A DNA stretch of 64,000 nucleotides from contig JAQMRL010000003.1 in the NCBI GenBank assembly GCA_035578175.1, forward strand, positions 86,964,469 through 87,028,468, read 5' to 3'. The notes below the pieces were generated by a model. That model was not told the DNA's origin, did no database searches, and was given only the letters and a program-made list of their open reading frames with translations. Shown here piece by piece: positions 9,826 through 21,298 of the stretch. A program made the position numbers and the translations under genes. This DNA comes from Catonia carolina. Its lineage: Eukaryota; Arthropoda; Insecta; Hemiptera; Achilidae. The stretch's first letter is position 1. Each line of letters starts with the position of its first letter.

Positions 9826-10713
9826 ACAACAACTAAATGGTCAGACGAAAGGAAAGAACAACAATAAAAGCGCATAAAAGAACATTGAAAGAATTAGAAA
9901 AAAATCAACAATAACTGTCCTGACGTGACTTATCTATCGGTTAACCGTAGTCTTTAATATGCTAAAATAAAGAAAAACAAAACAAAAAATAATAAATTTT
10001 AACTAACATTACCTATTTGAAAAAATTAAAAAAACTATTTAAAATTGTTTGGTATCATAAAACAAATGAACAAATTTTAGTTTAAATAGTATTAATATTG
10101 AATTATCGAAGTGAGAAAGGTCAAGGTATTTAACTGTATTTAACAATAAGTTAATTCTATAAAAAGTAATAAGCAATACAGTTTAATGTCAGTTACTTTA
10201 TATACAATAGCAAAGCAGTAACCAACTTGAAGGTTTTGTATTTATTACTTATTTGAACACAATTAAAAACAATGATTCATTTACTTCCCCAAATTAAATT
10301 TAATTTATCTAAGATTGAAATATATATTACTATAAAACTTTTAAATTATTATTGTTATTATTACAACAATAGTTTTATACTACTGCGTTACGTGTTACAA
10401 ACTAAATTTGTTACTTAAACTATTAATGAATTATTGTTGTACTTGATAACTGTAGATCATCAATGTGAATTATGATCTGTGATCGGTTTAATTATGACTT
10501 ATGATCCTTTATGATGAGGATGATTATCAATAATATGATTAATATTAATGATGACTTCTTATCATTGAAAATATCTCATTAGCTGTTATTGTAAGAAGTC
10601 CATGATTCAATAAATAGAATATTGTAAGGCATAAAAAACTCAATAAATCTTTCATAACTAGATTTTTAATCTGCTTCATGGCCGTAATTATCTCTTAAAG
10701 TTTATAACAAATT
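9826..10713. other. Intron 1 of gene 1: no feature seen
   Basis: Very AT-rich, no supported gene or repeat. Confidence 0.45.
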
Positions 10714-11102
10714 TGCCCATAACAGGCAGGTGGAGTGTTAAATTATTTGCACTCTATTTGCTAGTTCCAGGGCTACAAAAATTAGTTCTGTTTCTTATCA
10801 CATAGTCAGCCATATGACTGAAGCATTTAACAACAGAAGAAATTGAGGTGTAAATGACTCTAGTCAGAGTTATCTCCTTTGAGAGTAATGAATTTCATTA
10901 TACAGCCGGACCCTATGGTGAATAAAGTGCAGGTTCATTTGCAGGGTGGAAAGTAGATGCTTTTCAGAGGGCCTGGCATGCTGATAAGCATACTTTTCCA
11001 CTTGGTGAGAAAGGCAATGGTAAACAACTTCACTCCTCGTTTTACTTAGTAAAGCAACTGGAGGTTCAAACCAGCCTTTCGGCTGATGACCTAAACAACA
11101 AT
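10714..11102 (+). mobile_element. Retroposon D, full length
   Basis: From 'tgcccataacaggcaggtgg' to 'gatgacctaaacaacaa'; several small deletions. Confidence 0.88.
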
Positions 11103-11104
11103 AA

Positions 11105-11560
11105 AAAAATAATCTGGTTTAAAACATTCACACGACTTCTCTTGCCAATGCAAATAATGAAAAATATAACCTAATTTGTGAGCAAATAAAGCTGAATGAA
11201 AATTAACCTATATAGCTCTTCAAAATACGGAGAATCAGTAATTGACGCTAAACTAGGCTCCTTAGAAAAATATAAATGTACATTTTTAAAATTCTTTTAA
11301 ATTTCGATTATATACACTGTTTTCGCAAAAGCATACTAAGGCCGTAATCTTAAAAAAACATTTTTTGCCGATTTTGATAAGCAAAATACAAAAATGCCTA
11401 ATTGTCACTCAACTAAGCGTTGTAAAAAATATATTTGAAATAAAAGTTGTAGATTTTTAAATTTCCTACAAAGGTAATTATATACGCTTTGTCATAAAAT
11501 TCGTATTACGGCAGAAATTTTTAAAAATAATTTTTTACCATTATTTACCATTTACCATCA
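11105..11560 (-). repeat. Repeat E, 3' half
   Basis: Begins 'atctggtttaaaacattcac' and shares 'cttctcttgccaatg' and the 'aaaagttgtag' blocks with 3156-3680, in the same orientation. Confidence 0.78.
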
Positions 11561-11571
11561 AAATGTTGAAA

Positions 11572-11812
11572 TCTAGTAAAGGCACTTTTTTATACGGATT
11601 TGAATACTTGAAAGTGGTTACCGGTGAATTTCGATAGTTGGGGTTTAATTAACCATACTCCTTCAAAAATAGTCGGCCTGAGTCTGTACAAGAGTACTCC
11701 TTATTTACACGTAATATATAATTTAACAGTCTCATCTAATTGGGTCATGAGATTGCTTGTTTCTTATCTATTCAACAGATTGCAACATAAACACATTAAG
11801 GATAAAAAAATA
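11572..11812 (+). mobile_element. SINE C, 5'-truncated and diverged
   Basis: From 'ctagtaaaggcac' through 'ggttaccggtgaatttcgat' to 'acattaaggataaaa'. Confidence 0.82.
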
Positions 11813-11965
11813 ATTTAATAAAATTAATTCTGAATAACTTTTGATTCGTTTAAAATATTGTGGTGATAAAGATTTGGAACAAAAAGTTCAGGAACTACTT
11901 TGCCTATTTCTGTGAAATACTTAGTTTCGATGAACTGTCTAGAGCTGGGTCCTAGTTTGTGACTT

Positions 11966-12122
11966 TTTTAATTCATTTAAAGTCGCATAAACAGCTTGGT
12001 TATGAGCGATGGGTTCTTTAACGTTGACGGTGGGTTTTGACTTGTAATAATTTCTAGACCCTAGCCTGGAATCAAACCCGGGACCTTCGGGTTGTAGATT
12101 TTTACGCTACGGAGACGGCCTG
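11966..12122 (-). mobile_element. SINE A
   Basis: Reverse strand shows head 'ggccgtctccgtagcgtaa', B box 'cgggtttgattcc' and tail 'cagttgatgcgactttaaa'-like sequence. Confidence 0.78.
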
Positions 12123-12290
12123 GTCTGTCTACTTCCAATACCCAATGTTAAAATAATCATAATAATAGTAATAATTGATTTTATCTTCAAATATAAAATG
12201 AATTACAAACGTTGAGAAAAAATTAAAAATTTACCGTTTATAACAACAAAAAATTGCATCTACGCGTAAAGGTGTTGCCGGGTTAGTGCT

Positions 12291-12612
12291 ACTGAAAAAA
12301 ATAAATAGTTTTCAAAACATACAATAAGATACAAATATCTTCCTAGATATACAAAACTCTTTAATTCCTCAAATTCCTACAAATTCCATTCCTCCAAGAA
12401 ATAACTCTCTAATTGAACTTTTAAATTTAAATTAGAATAAGTACAAACTGTTTACTGAAAAAAAATAGTTTTCAAACATACAATAAGATACAAATATCTT
12501 CCTAGAAATACAAAACTCTTTAATTCCTCAAATTCCTACAAATTCCACTCCTTCAAGAAATAACTCTCTAATTGAACTTTTAAATTTAAATTAGAATAAG
12601 TACAAACTGTTT
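12291..12612 (+). repeat. 163-bp direct tandem duplication
   Basis: Copy 1 is 12291-12453 and copy 2 is 12454-12612. They differ at a handful of positions (for example 'cctagatatac' against 'cctagaaatac'). No coding potential. Confidence 0.95.
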
Positions 12613-13340
12613 TGTGTTCATATTTATTAACAGGTCACCTTAACAAATCGTTGGCCTAAAAGGTGTTTCTTAATTTCTTATACAACCAGTCTATATTTTG
12701 ACTAAAAGGGTTGCCCTGGAGGCCAAACAAATTTAAATGATACAAGTTTCAATTAAAATTTTATTAGCGATTGAGATTGATATTCCGTTTAGCTAAACTT
12801 TGTACTCCGTTACAAAGTAAAATTATTTTAAACAATGTAGAAAATATTACAAAATATAATAACGATAATATGTTTCATTATTATTAGTAGAATGAATTTC
12901 ACACATAATTTAGCATGAAATAATGAAGTCACGACTGACCAAGAAAAAAGTAAAGAAAGCTATTAAAAAACCGATCGCTATTGCAAGGTGAATGAGTGCA
13001 TTAAACCAGATGAAACACCACATTATAAATAGTATTATGTTCAATTCGTTAAAACAAAAATAAATTGTCTATAATGTGTTTAAATAACAGTAATTTACTT
13101 AAGATTGTTTTGAAATTAAATTACTTAGATTGTTTCGGAATTATTCCGTTTATAAAATAGGTTTAAACTAATGCAGAATTAACACAATTATATTCATAAA
13201 ATTGAAAGTCTATCTGTCATCACATCTGAACTGCTGCTCCAATTTTACTGAAACTTAGAGAATAATTTTCGTCTTTACCTTGTTCAAATAATTTGATTTA
13301 AATGTAGAATAAAACCTAAAAAAGTTTCAAAGAATATATT
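12613..13340. other. Intron 1 of gene 1: no feature seen
   Basis: AT-rich. A short frame starting at 12922 is Lys-rich (MKSRLTKKKVKKA) but only 22 codons long and unsupported. Confidence 0.45.
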
Positions 13341-13611
13341 GTTGTTTAGGACATCAGCCGAAAGATTGGTTTGAACCACTACAGGCCTTACTAAGTAAAA
13401 CGAGGGGTGAGGTGGTTTACATTTGCCTTCCTCACTGAGTGGAAAAGTATGCTTATCAGCATATTGAGACCTCTGAAATCATCTACTTTCCACCTTACAA
13501 ATGACACTTTCACTTCATTTACCACAGGGTCTGGGTGTATAATGAAATTCTTCAGAATACTCTCAGAGAAAATAACTTTGACTAGTGTCTTTTACGCCTC
13601 TATTTCTTTTG
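13341..13611 (-). mobile_element. Retroposon D, truncated, fused to SINE A
   Basis: Reverse strand matches D from 'agaggcgtaaaagacac' to 'gatgtcctaaacaac'. The 5' side of D meets a truncated SINE A at about 13612. Confidence 0.82.
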
Positions 13612-13740
13612 TAAGAAGGTCCCTGGTTCGATTACAAGCTAGGGTCTAAAAATTTTAACACGTTAAAACTTACCGTTACAGTACCGAAACCCACAGTAGT
13701 CGCTAATAACCAAGCTGTTGATGTAATGTTTTTGTTTTAA
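13612..13740 (+). mobile_element. SINE A, head-truncated
   Basis: Starts in the B box ('ccctggttcgatta') and continues through 'acagtagtcgctaataacc' to 'gttgatgtaatg'. Confidence 0.75.
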
Positions 13741-13794
13741 AGCTACATTGGACTACATAAGTTTATTTAAGAAGAAACATCTTATTTCAATTTA

Positions 13795-13935
13795 GTTGTG
13801 TTAGAGTACTTTTTCTGGTATTTCTTTCCTTGATTCTTGATTCTTCTTCAGTATTCCTTCAATATTTCCGATCTTTTCTGGCGTTCTTCGTCGGAATAAA
13901 CGATTTTCTGTCATCAGTTTGTGGTAATTTTAGTT
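13795..13935 (-). mobile_element. LINE C-terminal fragment
   Basis: Minus strand translates to YSDEERQKRSEILKEY and KNQESRKEIPEK, like the 'SERMKKYW' tail that ends many insect LINE proteins. Frames are broken. Confidence 0.55.
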
Positions 13936-14543
13936 TGATGTGACTTTAAAAATAAACTATAAAAAGATTAATTTGTATTTCAGTGTTCTTATCTCTTTTT
14001 CCACTTCTTTCCTCATATTCAGTAAACATTTTACAGATTTTGATAAAAAGACCACCCAAGAAGCTGATACAGTTATTAGTACTCTGTATGTAATTAAATT
14101 TTTGTTAAAAAAAACGAGAAAGAATTGGGACAGAAATAAGTTTGGACTACTGGTTCAGTTAACAAGCTTATATGTACTTGTAGGCTTATACGACCTTCTT
14201 GTTATAATTACATGTAGGCTAGATAAAGAATTTATACGCAAAGATTTATGTGCCTTGACCAAGGACTAAACCCAGATCTTTTGATATAGGCCTACTGTAC
14301 AGATAGAAATCGGTTATCAATGGAAATAAGAATATTTTATCGCTATGGCTTATAATTATTGATACGATTCATTCTAATTCTCATCAATATCTTAGTGATG
14401 AACAACGATTTTAAATTTTGAAATTCATTCATCTGAAATATTAAAATTCCAGCCATTCGGGTTTGTAGCTAATTATGCTGTAACGATGTTACCAAGTTGA
14501 AGGCTTTTTATTAAATATTTACTCTTTGCTTTCTCTTGCTGTA
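13936..14543. other. Intron 1 of gene 1: no supported gene
   Basis: A 109-codon + strand frame (13940-14269) has two hydrophobic stretches but no start context, domain or paralogue in the window. I do not call it. Confidence 0.4.
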
Positions 14544-15390
14544 TACGAATTATCCTGTAAAAGGGAAGGAAAGTATTGTTTTATGTCTTCTTTTCGATAT
14601 CAAATCGATACTACACGATACTAGTTTTCACCGATACTACATATTTTTAGTCCCCTAAAGTCAAAAACCGTGTTTTTAGCGATTGGTTTGAGTGTGTGTG
14701 TATACGTGTGTGAACAAAATATCTCAAGGACGAATTATCGTACGTAGTTGAAACTTGGAACTTTAGGTAGGTACCCTACCATAAGGGCATCCGATACGAA
14801 CATTTCTATCAAAATCAGTCATCTGGAAGTAGAAGTTTATTCGTGAGATTTATTACTTTATTGCGATTTTCTCAAAGAAGGCTCGTACGTTTTTTTTTAA
14901 ATTGCTTATGTATGCATTTTCTGGCGAAAGTGAATACACTCGTATTAAACTTATAGGAAATTAAAAAACCCACAACTTTCATTTCACACCTTTTTTCGAA
15001 GTAATTTTTTTTTAAGCGTCAATTAGTAATTTTCAGTAATTTACTCATCAAAATTGGTAAAAAAATAGGATTTTTTAAGACTGCAACCTTGGTATACAGT
15101 ATAATGAAAGTCATAGGAAATAACAATAATCAAAGTAAGGAAAGTCAGGAAATTTACAACTTTATTTAAAGCATTTTTTCTGCAGAGCCTAGTTTAGCGT
15201 CAATAAGTGAATTTTCATATTTTTAAGTTTTACAGAGGTTGATTTTCATTTGGCGTCATTTACTCATGATTAAAATTAGGTTATGTTTTTAATTTAACAT
15301 TCTTAACTAATGATTAAACATAGGTTATATTTTTCATCACATACACTAACAAGAGAAACTCGTATGAGTGTTTCACACAAGAATTAAAAA
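14544..15390 (+). repeat. Repeat E, nearly full length, old
   Basis: Follows repeat E in order: 'ggaaggaaagtattgtttt', 'tgtttttagcgattggtttg', a short GT tract, 'aatatctcaaggacgaa', 'aaaatcagtcatctgg' and the 'acaactttcatttcacac' block. Ends near 'gagtgtttcacacaag'. Confidence 0.8.
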
Positions 15391-16164
15391 TAATAATTTT
15401 AATGAGTTTTGATTTAAATGATTGCCAAAGTATTTTGTAACGACATTGTTTGTAGATGGTATAAAACACCCTTCATAATTTGGGTTAAATAACGTGTAGA
15501 TATTAGTCTACTGATAATAATATCAGAATGCAACAAATTTGACTTAAGGCGAATTAAATATAAAAATTACTATCTTTTTTTATCTAGCATTGAATTCTGA
15601 ATTATTGTTTCATAAAATATAATGATATTTTCCAATTAGCATAATTTAATTCATTTATAGAAGTAAAGCAATATAGATATCTTACTTTGATTCAATCTGA
15701 ACAATAAATTTATTAGTTACTCCTTTATATTTCGTAGTTTTGACAAAAAAGAAACTTACCCCGAGGTAGGGTAAATTAATTTAAATTCATACTTAAAGTT
15801 TTTATCTAACCTAGAAAATATAAAGTTTATTTTTGTTACTAATACACGTTCAATTCAATCTATTTCTACTTACTTATGTGTTGTGGTCGTATTCTATTTC
15901 ACCACTAGCCTGCAACTGATTAAGTAGACCTACTTAAGTAGGTAATGTAATGCTTAAGAATTTCTATTCTTTGTTTTAATTATTATGCAAATAAACTTCA
16001 ACAGCTTTAACCCTTTATGAACTACTTAGATTATTGATAGTGTTTAAACAAACTGAAGAATTTACTATATAGCATGGCTAATAAATAACTCCCTTTTTAT
16101 GGATAAACTTTTTTTGAATCAACCTATAAAATTTTAAAGGGTGTGATTAATCAACCTTTTGCCC
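15391..16164. other. Intron 1 of gene 1: no feature seen
   Basis: AT-rich, no recognised repeat. Confidence 0.45.
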
Positions 16165-16640
16165 CATGCTTTTTCATCTTTCCTGAATGCTCTTTCCTTC
16201 TTTCTTGGACCATTTCTTGGCGTTTGTTGATTTTTCCTCCTGAAATTCTAGGTTTTTTACTAAACTCCTGAACTTTTCTCTATTGCCGATTATTTCTGGT
16301 GTAATTTTGTGAATTCCCAGTCCTTTACATATTTTTTGGTGCCACGGGATTTTGGCTTTGTGCTTATTTAAAATATTGAAGAGTTTTTTGGTTAACCTGG
16401 ATTCATCTATTCTGTAAATATAGCCATAAAATTGTAATCTTCTTTTTTTGATTGTTTATGAAAGATTTTCCACGTTTCATGTAGACCTCGTTTGATTTTA
16501 ACCTGTATTCTGGTCCTATTTTCTTGGTTCCTAAAATCTTCTTTAACATTTTTATTTCTTTTCTCTCTAGTTTATCCATGGTGGAAAATTAATTGTTTTT
16601 TAGGTTTCCGCTGCGTTTAAAATTTCTGGTTTGACTACAG
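16165..16640 (-). mobile_element. LINE C-terminal region, degraded
   Basis: Minus strand gives, in broken frames, MDKLEREEIKMLKKILG, GPEYRLKSNEVY and, further left, PRISGGKINKRQEMVQERRK. This is the order of the region after the RT domain in insect LINEs. Multiple stops. Confidence 0.65.
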
Positions 16641-17264
16641 TTTGGTATTGTCTTATTTTTGTTTTCCAAAATTTTATTTATAATATAAACTTACATAACT
16701 TTATAAACTTTATTTATTTTGTTAGTTTGTTTTATTAGTCAATTATTATTTTTAAACAGCCCACCATCAATGGAAGACACAAAAGGGAAAAATTTGGAAA
16801 GTTTATACCTTCAAATAACTCGGGGAGATAATACAACTGAAGACCAACGAAAAGGTAGCGAACAAGAACAGACGAAGAAAGAAGCAGAATTCCAGGAACT
16901 CACACTTGTATAAGAAGGGAAACATTCTCAAGACAAGCCAAGATTGTCAAGTCAAGACAACGCCCTTACCAAACAAATAAAATAAAAGATGACTAAATTT
17001 TAACCACAATTTTTTTCAAAGTTTCAAAAGTGTTTTTTTTTTCAAAAGTGTCACCTCAGCACATTTGTCATTGTAATTCATTGTAAAGACACAAATAAAA
17101 TAATATATTAAACAAAGTTTAAAAATTACGTAACGCCGCGTAGCCTACGTTACTCAGAAAGCTCTAAGGTTTCAAACACTAAAATAATTTTTTAATTCGG
17201 TTGGGTAGTTTGAGATGTTACGTCTTCAAATAAACAAATGTTACTTCTTTTTTTATACTTTTAT
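16641..17264. other. Intron 1 of gene 1: no supported gene
   Basis: A 64-codon + strand frame at 16719 ends in a charged segment rich in Glu, Lys and Gln but matches nothing I recognise. Confidence 0.4.
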
Positions 17265-17690
17265 GACCACATGGGATCACTTAGGTCAGTTTAGGTTGTC
17301 TTTACTTTCTTCTGGGTGTTCTTTAATTTTTTTCCCAGTATTTTTTCATCTTTCAGATCTGCTTTGTCTTTCTTCAACTGAATAAACCCCTTTTTGTAGT
17401 TTTCTTGTTTTTACATGTAATTAATATAATGTTATTTAGGCTTATAATTCTGTCGTAAATGACTTGTTTGTATTTTGGGGATTTTTTCTTTAGATCATGT
17501 ATTATTAACCCAAGTTATGCCAAGTCCTCTTTGATTCCTTTAATTCACTGGATGTTCGAGTTTTTAGAGTTATACAGTTTTTTTTCACTATTCTTCTTAT
17601 TATTCTAGTTTCTGAGGCTCTGAGTATATGCCAAAAGAAGTTACTTCTTTTTATACTTAGTGTTGATTTTTCATAAAATTTACTCTTACC
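17265..17690 (-). mobile_element. LINE C-terminal region abutting exon 2 of CPF gene 1
   Basis: Minus strand reads SNFFWHILRASETRIIRRIVKK, NIQ-IKGIKEDLA and, further left, KDEKILGKKIKEHPEESKD in broken frames, matching the LINE order 'FYGH..R...R.TK-I' then 'W..EV..DL'. Its right end is about 80 bp from the splice acceptor of CPF gene 1 exon 2. Confidence 0.65.
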
Positions 17691-17769
17691 TCTTTGACCT
17701 GATTATTGTTAAAGTAAAATAGATTTCTTCATGATTTCTCTGTAATGTTTCTTGTTTTCTTTGTTACAG

Positions 17770-18564
17770 ATTTCTTTTTTTATTCTAGTTGTCATTTCTG
17801 CTGTTGGCATTGCCCAGTATAATCATGGAGGATCATCCTATCCTACTCCACCATACGCCGCAGCACCTTCAACTTATGCTGCACCTGGAACTGGCAACTC
17901 ACAATCACCAAATATTTTGAGAAGTTACGGAAATCCGAGTCAGGGATCACCGTATTCTAAAACCGGAGACCCGCAATATTCTAGCATTGGCAAATCCGAT
18001 GTTCGAACTGCCAGTCCCAGCTACAGAAGCTACTCAAATCCAGCATATTCTGCTCCAGCTTATTCTGCAGGAGCTCCAGTTTCTGCTCAAATTTATCCTG
18101 GTCAACCTGCTTATTCTTCTGGACCTTCTTATTCTTCAAATTCAGCACCAACCTATGCTTCTCCAACATCAGCATATTCTGGTTCTACACCATCAATCTA
18201 TCCAGGCCAGTCTACTTCGACGTATTCTGGTACATCAGGAACGTATCAATCTCAATCAGGTGCTTATTCACCTCAATCAGGTGCTTATTCACCTCAATCA
18301 GGTGCTTATTCACCTCAATCAGGTGCCTATTCACCTCAACAAGGGTCTTATTCATCTCAATCAGGAGCTTATTCACCTCAACGAGGTTCTTATTCACCTC
18401 AATCAGGAGCTTATTCCCAACAATCGGCCGCTTATGCTTCTCAACCGGCGGCTTATTCAGCAAAAGGTGGCCCTGGCAACGCACGTATTGGAGTAGCATA
18501 CTCCGCAGCTCCGGCTGTCTCTCACATGTCTTTTGATGGATATGGAGTGAAATATGATTACTAG
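17770..18564 (+). CDS. Divergent CPF-family cuticular protein (gene 1), exon 2
   Basis: Secreted structural protein of the cuticle, by family. The exon starts after the acceptor TTTGTTACAG (AG at 17768-17769), phase 0, and ends at TAG 18562-18564; it encodes 264 residues, 268 with the proposed MAIE. Residues ~1-19 form a signal peptide ending near AVGIA. Residues 47-89 correspond to the CPF core: NILRSYGN, then YSKTGDPQYSSIGKSDVR. Compared with genes 2 and 3 (GNLGQVSTYTKTIDTPYSSV) it has GNPSQGSPYSKTGDPQYSSI, so several conserved positions are changed. Residues ~90-165 are rich in Tyr, Ser, Pro and Ala; ~165-230 are SGAYSPQ-type 7-residue repeats; the last ~25 residues carry the family C-terminal motif GVAYSAAPAVSHMSFDGYG. 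Codon use is A/T-ending, unlike gene 2. An in-frame Leu codon string upstream of 17770 is intron, not protein. Function as CPF is secure; the effect of the changed core is unknown. Confidence 0.88.
   Translation: MSFFILVVISAVGIAQYNHGGSSYPTPPYAAAPSTYAAPGTGNSQSPNILRSYGNPSQGSPYSKTGDPQYSSIGKSDVRTASPSYRSYSNPAYSAPAYSAGAPVSAQIYPGQPAYSSGPSYSSNSAPTYASPTSAYSGSTPSIYPGQSTSTYSGTSGTYQSQSGAYSPQSGAYSPQSGAYSPQSGAYSPQQGSYSSQSGAYSPQRGSYSPQSGAYSQQSAAYASQPAAYSAKGGPGNARIGVAYSAAPAVSHMSFDGYGVKYDY
18250..18438 (+). repeat. 21-bp tandem repeat within CPF gene 1
   Basis: Nine in-phase 21-bp units encoding variants of SQSGAYS/PQSGAYS. Units at 18250, 18271, 18292 and 18313 are almost identical at DNA level; later ones vary (PQQGSYS, PQRGSYS, QQSAAYA). 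The length suggests recent unit duplication and possible length polymorphism. Confidence 0.93.
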
Positions 18565-18574
18565 TGTGTTTATG

Positions 18575-18580
18575 AATAAA
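18575..18580 (+). terminator. Polyadenylation signal of CPF gene 1
   Basis: AATAAA 10 bases after the stop; a second AATAAA lies at 18671-18676. Confidence 0.6.
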
Positions 18581-19244
18581 AAAATACAAAATATTATATA
18601 ATCATTTTTCTTCAAATGTACAAAAGTTCGTGCACATTCAATGTTCCTTGTAAATTTAATTGATATTTCTAATAAAATAATAAAAAAAAAATATCTTGTA
18701 ATTATATTTTTGTACTATTAATTATACTTATTTAACCTGAAGATAGTTTATAATTACAACAATAATTCAATCATTACGTCCTTAACATTTACAAACATAT
18801 ATTTTATAAAGTAGAGCACAATTTTTTTGGACCTGCTATAACAAAAAATTTACTTCCTTGAAGAACTGATGAATCATGATTCAAGGTTCTAATAATGATC
18901 TTTTACTATCTCCTGCTAGTAACTGAAATGTCTAGACTTTATTATGTAGTTTATCTTATTTGTAGATTATAATTATCTTTCTGTAAATTTATTCTATTAT
19001 TTATAGAAAAATTAATTTTGACTTTTTGTTGGTAGAAATACTTTTTAAGAAAAATCTTTTCCCTTAAGTAAGGGCAGTTACCTGAATTTGGTGCATATTA
19101 CGTATTTCTTAATTCTTAAGGTAAATCCTATTAAATGAGATGGTTTATCAAGAAAATCTAAAAATCCTAAATTTAACGAACAATTCAAAGACCTGAAAAA
19201 GTGATCCAATAAGGCCGTAAAAGAAAACAAGGTGAACGTAGATG
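18581..19244. other. Downstream of CPF gene 1: no gene seen
   Basis: AT-rich; second candidate polyadenylation signal at 18671, otherwise nothing recognised. Confidence 0.45.
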
Positions 19245-19670
19245 TACACTACAATATAAATATTTGGTTTAAACACTAACACGACTTGCTCTTGCCCATG
19301 TAACTAATGGAAAACATAACCTATATTTAATTGTGAGTAAACAATGTGAAATGAAAAATATTACCTATTCTAATCATGAGTGAATGACGCTAAGTGAAAA
19401 TCAACATCTATTGGATTTTAAAATACCGAAAATCACTAACATTGACGCACTGTAGAAAAAATGTTTAAAATAAAAGTTGTAGTTTTATTAATTTTCTATA
19501 ACTTTATTTACATGTTTTTTTCTCAAATGTATACTAAGGTTGCAATATAAAAAGAATAATACTTTTTAGGAAAACAAAGTGCTTTTTAGCGCTAATTGAC
19601 GCTAAACTACGAGCTGTAGAAAATAATGCTTTACGTAACTTTACACATTTTTAGAAAATCTTTTTGTAGC
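19245..19670 (-). repeat. Repeat E, 3' half, old
   Basis: Begins 'aatatttggtttaaacactaacacgac' and contains 'cttgctcttgcccatg', 'taatcatgagtgaatgacgc' and 'aaaagttgtag', parallel to 3156-3680. Confidence 0.72.
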
Positions 19671-19674
19671 CAAT

Positions 19675-19985
19675 TTTCTCACCAATCTTTCAATGTAGAG
19701 GTTTTTTTTCTAACCATCCGGTTCCCATTTTTGCCCTTGGTGAAATAACTTGAAATCAGTTTTCCAAATTTTTCGGTCCATTTTATATGTTTGCTTTTTC
19801 CAGTTTTCTCTATATTCTTTCTGACTTGAGAAATTGACATTTGAGAAAGGCCCTGATGGTTCAACGATAATTTTATCATTAATGCGAAAAATTGTTAAGT
19901 CGAAGTTCCTTATGTCGTTACTTGGATAGAGTCTGACAAATTTGTACTTGCTAATAAACTTTACCATTGCATTGCTCAAAATTGC
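19675..19985 (-). mobile_element. Probable LINE C-terminal fragment
   Basis: Minus strand contains VRKNIEKTGK followed, in another frame, by FQVISPRAKMGTGWLEKKPL. The similar 'RKDIEKTGI' occurs in the fragment at 50790-51005. Frames are broken. Confidence 0.5.
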
Positions 19986-20673
19986 GATTGCTAATATCCG
20001 TGTAGTTAATTCGACCTAAAACAAATCTAAGAATAAATTGATTGCTTTCTCCAATTTATTTAACACAGTAGAGATTTTTTATCCAATATGCAATGTAATG
20101 TAATTACTAAACTAATGAATGTTAACTTATGCATAATAAATAAAATAAAAGGTTATTTGAATGTTTTTGTATTTTACATTCCGATCCATGAGAAATATAA
20201 GCTACTTCACTAGATTGTTATTTTTAACTCCTATTATTAAAGATCAGAAATTGCCAGTGTTAAATGCAACTTGTAGAATGCGTAGTGCTGTTGCAAAATA
20301 ATGCATTTAGATCAGAGTTAAAGATTATAAAGATAAAAAGTATGCTAAAAGAGGGGATACATGTGCCAGTTTTAAGGAATGGAATAATATTCTGTGATGT
20401 TATGCAAAGAATTCAGTTACCCCACACACTTGAATTATTCCGTAAAACCATGAATTTCATTGTTACACTTGGACTTGGAAATTTTTAATAATAATATTTA
20501 AATTTTTTTATCTCTACGCGCGCGCGTGTGTTTGTGTTTGTAAAATGATTTAGCCGTGTATAAATTTGTTAGTTACAGACTCTGGTTCTGAATCAATTCA
20601 AATATTGACTTACCGATTTAGCTATACAGAGCTAAATTATATTTAGTCATATTTCATTTCCTATTTAATTTTT
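19986..20673. other. No gene seen; short CG/TG tract
   Basis: Contains a short alternating CG/TG tract at about 20517-20541. A 74-codon frame at 20264 has no recognisable features. Confidence 0.4.
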
Positions 20674-21086
20674 AGTTGTTGTTTAAATTATCAGCTTAAA
20701 GGCTGGTTTGAACCTCTAGATGTTTTTCTAAGTAAAACGAGGAGTGAGGTGGTTTACCATTGGCTTCCTCACTGAATGGAAATGTAAACTTATCAGCATG
20801 CAAAGCCCTCTGAAAATCACCTACTTTCCACCCTACAATGACACCTTCACTTCATTCACCACAGGGTCTATCTGTATAGTGAAATTCATTACTCTCAGAG
20901 GAGATAACTCTTGAGTGGTGTATAATTTACACTTTTACCTCTTCTGTTCTTAAATAATTCAGTCATTTAATTGGTTGATCATGTGATAAGAAACAGAACT
21001 ATTTTTTGTAGCTCTAGAACTGACAGATTGAGTGCAAATAATTAGTGTGCAAATAAAAACACTCCACCTGTCTGTTATGGGCATAC
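20674..21086 (-). mobile_element. Retroposon D, full length
   Basis: Reverse strand runs from TGCCCATAACAGACAGGTGG to 'ataatttaaacaacaac'. Includes a small duplication of 'gtgcaaataa' near 21040. Confidence 0.88.
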
Positions 21087-21298
21087 ATATTTCAGTATTA
21101 ATTATCGTATTTCTACAATAAAACTCTTATTTTGAAAATAATGTTTTTTTAAAAACGCTTTATGACTTTTTACACATAGCACAGAAAATTTCCAATTTTT
21201 ATACAAACTATTATTTATTTTTTATACATTTTTCAATTCCCAAACAAACAATATTCGGTTCCTGGGGCGTAAGATTGACGTGACAACCACATAAACCA

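Noticed and set aside
9573..9875. Open frames with poly-(CV) or poly-(TH)
   Set aside because: Translations of the CA/GT microsatellite in repeat E.
13940..14269. 109-codon + strand open frame
   Set aside because: No domain, paralogue, promoter or splice context; two hydrophobic stretches are expected in AT-rich DNA. It lies between a LINE fragment and repeat E.
17745..17769. ATG at 17745 or upstream in-frame leucine codon as the start of CPF gene 1
   Set aside because: The ATG is out of frame with the protein, and the upstream in-frame residues belong to the intron's pyrimidine tract before TTACAG.
18250..18438. Regular repeats as a CRISPR array
   Set aside because: Units are directly adjacent with no spacers and encode an in-frame protein repeat in a eukaryotic gene.
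17987..18589. Long open frames in other frames over CPF gene 1 exon 2
   Set aside because: Produced by the 21-bp in-phase repeat, which keeps all frames open; they lack signal peptide and family motifs.
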